Positions 59,129 through 64,000 of a stretch of 64,000 bases of DNA are shown piece after piece. Each line of letters begins with the position of its first letter. Position 1 is the first letter of the stretch. The stretch spans positions 3,534,001 through 3,598,000 of the forward strand of contig JAOVFP010000003.1 of assembly GCA_025738555.1 (NCBI GenBank), written 5' to 3'. Below the pieces are notes generated by a model that ran no database searches, was not told the origin of the DNA, and saw only the letters and a list, made by a program, of their open reading frames with translations. Both the position numbers and the translations under genes were made by a program. This DNA comes from Cyathus striatus. Taxonomy: Eukaryota > Basidiomycota > Agaricomycetes > Agaricales > Nidulariaceae.

Positions 59129-60632
59129 ATGTCAACACCAAGCACACCAGCGACAGACCCCTATCCGCGCCCCAACCGCATCCTAATCATCGGCGGGGGA
59201 CCAGCAGGCCTAACGACCCTCCACAACCTCACCACACTCGGTTCCTTCGACCGTGTCGAGCTCGTAGAAAGGAGGGACAATATCGGTGGAGTCTGGTTCG
59301 TTCCCTGCTTAGTTATATCATCGCTCACTGTACCAGGTACCTCGATCCTCCAGATCAATCCCATGGTCCAGCTCACCGGCGCCGCTGGCCCTCCCCCGCA
59401 TACAAAGGAATGATAGGAAATGTCCTCCCGACCAACCTCTCCTTCCACTCCCTCCCCTTTCCCCAACGTCCAGATCCACACCAGCCCTTCCCAACATTAT
59501 CAGAGACACATGAATACCTCCTCGCTTTTGCTGCGCCATACCTCTCCTCTGGTGCAATACGGCTCAATACAGAGGTGCTACACGTGGAGGAGCAGAAAGA
59601 GGGGTGGAAAGTCGTTTTGAGAGATGCGGTGAGGGATGAGGTGAGGGAGGAACGGTGGGATGCAGTAGTGGGTGCCATGGGGTGGTATGATAACCCTGTA
59701 TGGCCCAATACGCCTGGGCTCGATGTCCTTCGTGAGCATGGAGTCGCGAGACATGCGAAGGTATGGAGAGGACCAGAGGGGTATGAAGGAAAGGTATATC
59801 AACCCCTCTCATTCTCGTTCCTGCTAACGACATGTCATAGCGCGTCCTAGTAATCGCCAACGCAAACTCCTCAAACGACATCGCAGCCCAACTGGCACCT
59901 ATAGCCCAATCCCCAATATACCAAAGCATCCGCCGACCAGCGTTCCCGGGCTTCCCAAGTCTCCCAGACGAGCGAATCGAAATGGTTTCCCCAGTGCAAG
60001 AGTACATCTTCCACGACCCAAGCGGTAAGATCGAGGCGAAATTATCCGATGGACGAAGTATTCCCGATATCGACTATGTGATCCTCGGAACGGGATACAA
60101 AGTCTTCCCAGACTTCATACACATCCTCAACACCGAATCCCAACTGAACCCACTAATCACCCCTACAACATACCCAAACCGCATCCCACACCTGCACAAT
60201 CTAATCCTCTATGCGCATAATCCAACGCTGGCGTTCACAGGTGCTCCAATGGCATTCACACCTTTTACCGTATTCGATCTTCAAGCTACGTGGCTTGCGC
60301 TGTGCTGGACACGCACTAACCCCATCATGTACCCCGAAACGACCGAAGGGAGGCTGAAGTACGACGAGGACCGGATTCGTACCGTGGAAGAGTGGCGCAG
60401 TGGGATTGAAAATCCCAGTGCGTTGATGGTGTATAATGTGCTTGGGATGGGGGAGGAGGATTATGCAAGCATGTTGAGGGCGGAGGTAGTTGCCGTTCGC
60501 CCAGAGCTTGGGGAGGTGTTGCCTGTTTGGAGTGAGGAGAGTAGGAAGGCGAGGGATAGAATGTTTGTGGCCAAGTTGGACGCTTTGAGGTGGGCTAGTG
60601 ATGAGCGTGGGGAGGGAGAGGCGAGTGGTTGA
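59129..60632 (+). CDS. Flavin monooxygenase-like protein, intact
   Basis: Exons 59129-59295, 59337-59793 and 59841-60632 (introns 41 and 47 bp) give about 470 residues. FAD is bound by RILIIGGGPAGLTTLHNL near the N-terminus. WDAVVGAMGWYDNPVWPNTPG and VLVIANANSSND correspond to the NADPH-side region of flavin-containing monooxygenases, although the usual second GxGxSG is degenerate (NANSSN). VDYVILGTGYK-like DIDYVILGTGYK is the conserved late motif (TGY). The substrate is unknown; the enzyme should use NADPH and O2 in the cytosol or at membranes. It is the only undamaged one of three copies here. Confidence 0.85.
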
Positions 60633-61139
60633 ATGGTTTATATGCTATTTCATTGGTACATTTGTTACAATTATTCTGGATGCATGTTTTCAGCCAGCTA
60701 GACTCCCGAGAAATAAAGAGAACATACTATATATTAACCAAAATTCCATCCATCCAGTATTCTGAGTGAATAGTTCAATCAGCAAGGAGACCTCAAGCAA
60801 AAAACCGAACCTACGGCTGAGGCTGAGGTAGCGGACAGCGTGGGCGCAGCATCTGAAACAGCAGTGAGTAAAGTCTTGCCTATGTTGTGGGGGACGAGAC
60901 TCACTCGACGCGTCAAGACTAACAGGCGGGTGTCGGAGTTCGTCTCGGCCCCAGTAACAATTAGCGAAGTTGGGAGATGTGCACTTCGTGCACAGCCTCA
61001 CCCATACCCAGCGAGTGATCCAGTAGGCAGATAGATTATAGAACGTATCGATAACCACAACAGTAAAAAGCACAACTTAATAATATTACTAGAGTACTTA
61101 ACAACCGTAGCATAAATACCTACTTTCTACCAGAAACCT
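60633..61139. other. Region without a supported gene
   Basis: 3' flank of the monooxygenase gene and spacer. Nothing recurs elsewhere in the window. Confidence 0.35.
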
Positions 61140-61540
61140 CAAGCGCGAGTCAAAGACAATACCATTCTTCACTTCAATTCAGATTCGCATAGCATTTCTC
61201 GCAGCAGCTGGTATGTTACACCTCCTTCCCCTCTCGCTGACCCAGCTAACGCTGGCATCGTAGCAGGGCTAACAACCCCGGGCTTCTTCAAACTCTCCAC
61301 CCAACATGATTCCCACATAAACCTCGAACATGAAGAGAACCAAATTTTAATCCTGCCGGTAGAACTATACCCATACATGTTCATACACCGCATGTTTTTC
61401 CTAATCAATAACGAACACCGTGAACTATATGAAAGAACAGGCATGGAAGTACTAAGTCTATTGAAGGGATGAAAGGGCCTGAGTGGCGGGAACACGTACG
61501 GAAGGGGTTTGGAGACAGGACTTACCTTCATTGAACCACG
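61140..61540 (+). pseudogene. Unknown family X, copy 2
   Basis: The copy matches 30,330-30,500 closely, including the intron between GCAGCAGCTG and GGCTAACAAC (about 61,210-61,266). It continues FFKLSTQHDSHINLEHEENQ, then LINNEHRELYERTGMEVL, and a relic of KGPEW(R/W)(E/K)HV. A large middle part present in copy 1 is deleted. No domain is recognised. Confidence 0.5.
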
Positions 61541-62300
61541 CTAAACTACCCATTTAATCCTCTGGCCGGATCATCCTCTCAACGAAAGGTGAGGTGAGTA
61601 AATGAGAAGGTAAAGAAATCTCAACGCGGCGCAAGTTCAACCGCATTAACATTCGTAAAGCTGTGAACATCATGACGAGTACGAGAAGGCTAAGGGTTTG
61701 GTGTTGTGCTGGTCGGCAGTGAAACAGACCAATGTTGTCATAGCGGCGCGCTGCTTCAGAAGCGACAGATGACATCTGGCATTGCAAGTATCCAGCTACA
61801 TTTAATGCGTAGCCAACACAGCAGTATTATAGAATGGAGGTGTATATGGTATATTAAGTCAACGAATAAGAATGGTGTTTGCTCTGCGTGAATGGTATAA
61901 GGGCATTACACTCATCCAATCAATGGCGACACGTGGAGGAGATGTACAGTATGTACCGTTGAATGCTGCAAATAGCCATCTTGTTAACAACTCCTCAAAA
62001 CCAGTATTCACTTCAGCACTCACAAGGGGCGCTGCTCCGTATCACTTTACACGAAAGCCTTCAAGGCAGCCAGTCGCTGCTACAGCAAAGTACCGACGTA
62101 CACCGAGAATGTAGAACCTGTAAGCTCCACCGCGACTTAACACAATGTATCCCAGAGGCGCACCCACTGCTACGATAGTAGAGTAGACGAACTGCGACGC
62201 GTTTCCCATTGTCCAAAGATACAAAGATCTAGAGCCTCTAGATCTTACCGTGCTGAATGGTCCAGGTTTATGAGGCGAAGCTACAACTCTACAGCCACGG
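61541..62300. other. Spacer with part of a degenerate repeat
   Basis: A segment at 61,985-62,030 (GTTAACAACTCCTC...GTATTCACTTC) returns at 63,075-63,110. A minus-strand frame at 62,250-62,042 (hydrophobic, NASQFVYSTIVAVGAPLGYIVL) could be a small membrane peptide, but nothing else supports it. Confidence 0.35.
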
Positions 62301-62309
62301 CCCAGTACC

Positions 62310-63070
62310 GTGGTATCCTCCGAGGATAGAAGTCCATCACATGCTCTTGATTGAGAGGGGTGCCAGTCGCAGCGAGCGATAGGGGCCATCTACAGCGTAA
62401 AATATGACGATGAAGGTAGGTGTTATCCTGGATATTGCTTTACCATTCCGGCAGATGGGGGCTATCTTCTACTGATTACGCCTTCAATAGATTCAGCCTC
62501 GAGAACGTAGGTATATACTTACACAGCTCGAAGCATATAAAAGGCTGAACGCTGTGCAGGTATCGAGCTACAGTGAAGTGTCCTGAGCGAGACGACAGCT
62601 TCAAGTCATCCAGTAGTCCGAATAGCTCTTACATTACACGCTTGTGAGTGAGGCGAAGAGAGCACTTCCAAACGGTCCATGTTTAGGATTGGATAAGTGA
62701 AGCCACCGTCCGAAAGCCAGGCGAAGGTAGCTTCCGAGGTCAAAAGTCCATGATATGCCATCTTGAGAGAGTGCCGTTAAGGAAGGTGGCAGCCGCAGAG
62801 GCTGACTGAGGCTATCTACAGCGAGGAGTGTGGTGAGGAAGGATGGTGTTATCCTAGCTATTACTTCGCGATCTCACTGGCGAATGTAACAGTATGCGTA
62901 CAGAGATTCCCAGCGAAACCCGTGCGACTGGCATGAAACGCTAAGCGTAGTATGTGTATCGAGATACAGCGAAGTGTCGTGAGCGAGGCGAGAGCATCGG
63001 CTTATCTAGCAGGCCGAATGGGGTACAGGCTTGTGGGTAACGCGAAGGGTGAGGTGAGGACAGCTTCCCT
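62310..63070. repeat. Diverged direct duplication, period about 400-420 bp
   Basis: Shared, ordered segments are TCCGAGG...AAGTCCAT (62,328 and 62,737), CTACAGCG (62,392 and 62,816), GGTGTTATCCT (62,421 and 62,845) and a block with AGTGTC(C/G)TGAGCGAG (62,575 and 62,973). The units differ by substitutions and small indels, and no coding frame is conserved. Confidence 0.6.
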
Positions 63071-63734
63071 CGTTAACACCTCTTTGGAGTCGGTATTCAC
63101 TTCGGCGTTCGTTTCAGTGCTAGCTGCGTTATGCACCACATGTGTTCAACGATCTCCAGACGCTGCGCATACGAGAAGTACTGGCAGATGTCTGACTGGT
63201 AGCCGTGGCCCGTGTAGAGCAGCCACGCACGGCTCGTGAAGAAAGAGCACGACCACGCTACGACGTGCTCTTCTCCAATACACGGGTATTGCTCCCGCCA
63301 TCAGCTAGAGGCGAGCATCCAGGTCTCTGCAGTCCTAGAACGAAATCATGTCTCGATGAAGCATGCAGGGTATGGGGGTATAGGGAAGAGAGCACTGGGA
63401 TAACTAAACCCCATCAAAGGCACAGAGGAAAAAGCGGAGCTCATGGAGCATCTACATTTCCGCGGGGAAAGGCCGAATCGAAAGTACTCGTCAACGAGAA
63501 GATCTTTATATATGCTTTACGCATAGCTAGCGTATACGAACATAGAACTCGTCTCAGTATAAGCCCCAGCAAACAGATATCGGAGGGGTATTCACGATGC
63601 CGTGCCACACCTATAATCGGGCGGTATAAAAGACGAAAGCCATCTAGAGCACAAATGGCAACACGCCTCAGTCCAAACCCGAAAGGAGGAATCAACCAAG
63701 AATCAACGTACCAATAGCCTTAGATAACCAATAC

Positions 63735-64000
63735 CTCCCCCACATCTCTCGGCTCCTTGATAAAGTCCACCTGCCCCGCGTTGTCTTGTTGTGTATGCAG
63801 TTGTGCGCTGGTGATGCAAGATCCAGAGTAAGCAGCAAAAGCCATCTGTCGTGGATTGCAAACAAAGGCGTCGAACATCTACCGTAGCAAGAGGAAAGCG
63901 AATCAGTCCAAGCAAATGACAAATTAAGGAGTAGAAACGCACATACATCATACGTACCCAGAGTCTTGTAAGGGGACCCAGCTCATTTATTCTCCGCCCC
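63735..64000 (-). repeat. Dispersed gene-like repeat, copy 2
   Basis: This is the minus-strand counterpart of 24,752-25,035. After a potential intron (GTATGTGCG...TACGGTAG) it reads MFDAFVCNPRQMAFAAYSG and continues to QVDFIKEPRDVGEVLVI before TAA at about 63,721. The frame is open, so this may be the working version of a small gene whose first exons lie beyond the window. The family is unknown. Confidence 0.5.

Noticed and set aside
63205..63717. 170-codon plus-strand frame
   Set aside because: Arg-rich composition in GC-richer repeat DNA, no similarity to anything known; it abuts the minus-strand repeat copy and has no supporting splice signals.

Overview
The window looks like a transposon-rich stretch of a basidiomycete (Agaricomycetes) genome. 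Evidence for this is the roughly 40-80 bp GT-AG introns, a polyubiquitin gene, F-box-like genes of the mushroom type, a Ty3/gypsy retroelement and a KDZ-type DNA transposon with CxC5/CxC6-like cysteine clusters. No rRNA gene, CRISPR array or bacterial feature is seen. Layout: 0-10 kb is a decayed minus-strand Ty3/gypsy element (gag, protease, RT, RNase H, integrase). Its integrase is split by a 1.4-kb non-autonomous element that carries a 19-bp minisatellite. 10.6-21.2 kb is one broken F-box-like gene, hit twice: by a 343-bp MITE and by an 8,390-bp KDZ-type transposon (11,599-19,988). Both insertions are bounded by exact 8-bp target-site duplications. The transposon carries an intact-looking eight-exon gene of unknown function and a transposase with two in-frame stops. 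21-25.8 kb is mostly non-coding with repeat fragments. 25.8-31 kb holds a flavin monooxygenase-like gene, a decayed SDR gene, an SDR fragment and members of an unknown small family. 32-45 kb is an array of a lineage-specific family with predicted mitochondrial leaders (family A), interleaved with F-box-like genes and remnants; both were apparently amplified as one module. A four-unit polyubiquitin gene sits inside the array. 44.8-52.4 kb contains three more elements with 8-bp duplications (one imperfect, one with a single mismatch) and a decayed glutamine synthetase/FluG-like gene. 52.7-58.9 kb is a cluster of related two-exon genes (families B and C) with the same N-terminal signature. 59.1-60.6 kb is an intact flavin monooxygenase-like gene. 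60.7-64 kb is repeat-rich and contains no gene I can support. Two themes link the window. First, at least six terminal-inverted-repeat elements, each with dense short palindromic words specific to its own ends, have shaped it and broken genes. Second, many in-frame stops sit where intact homologues or paralogues have arginine or tryptophan (CGA to TGA, TGG to TAG). That is what C-to-T decay of silenced DNA would produce.
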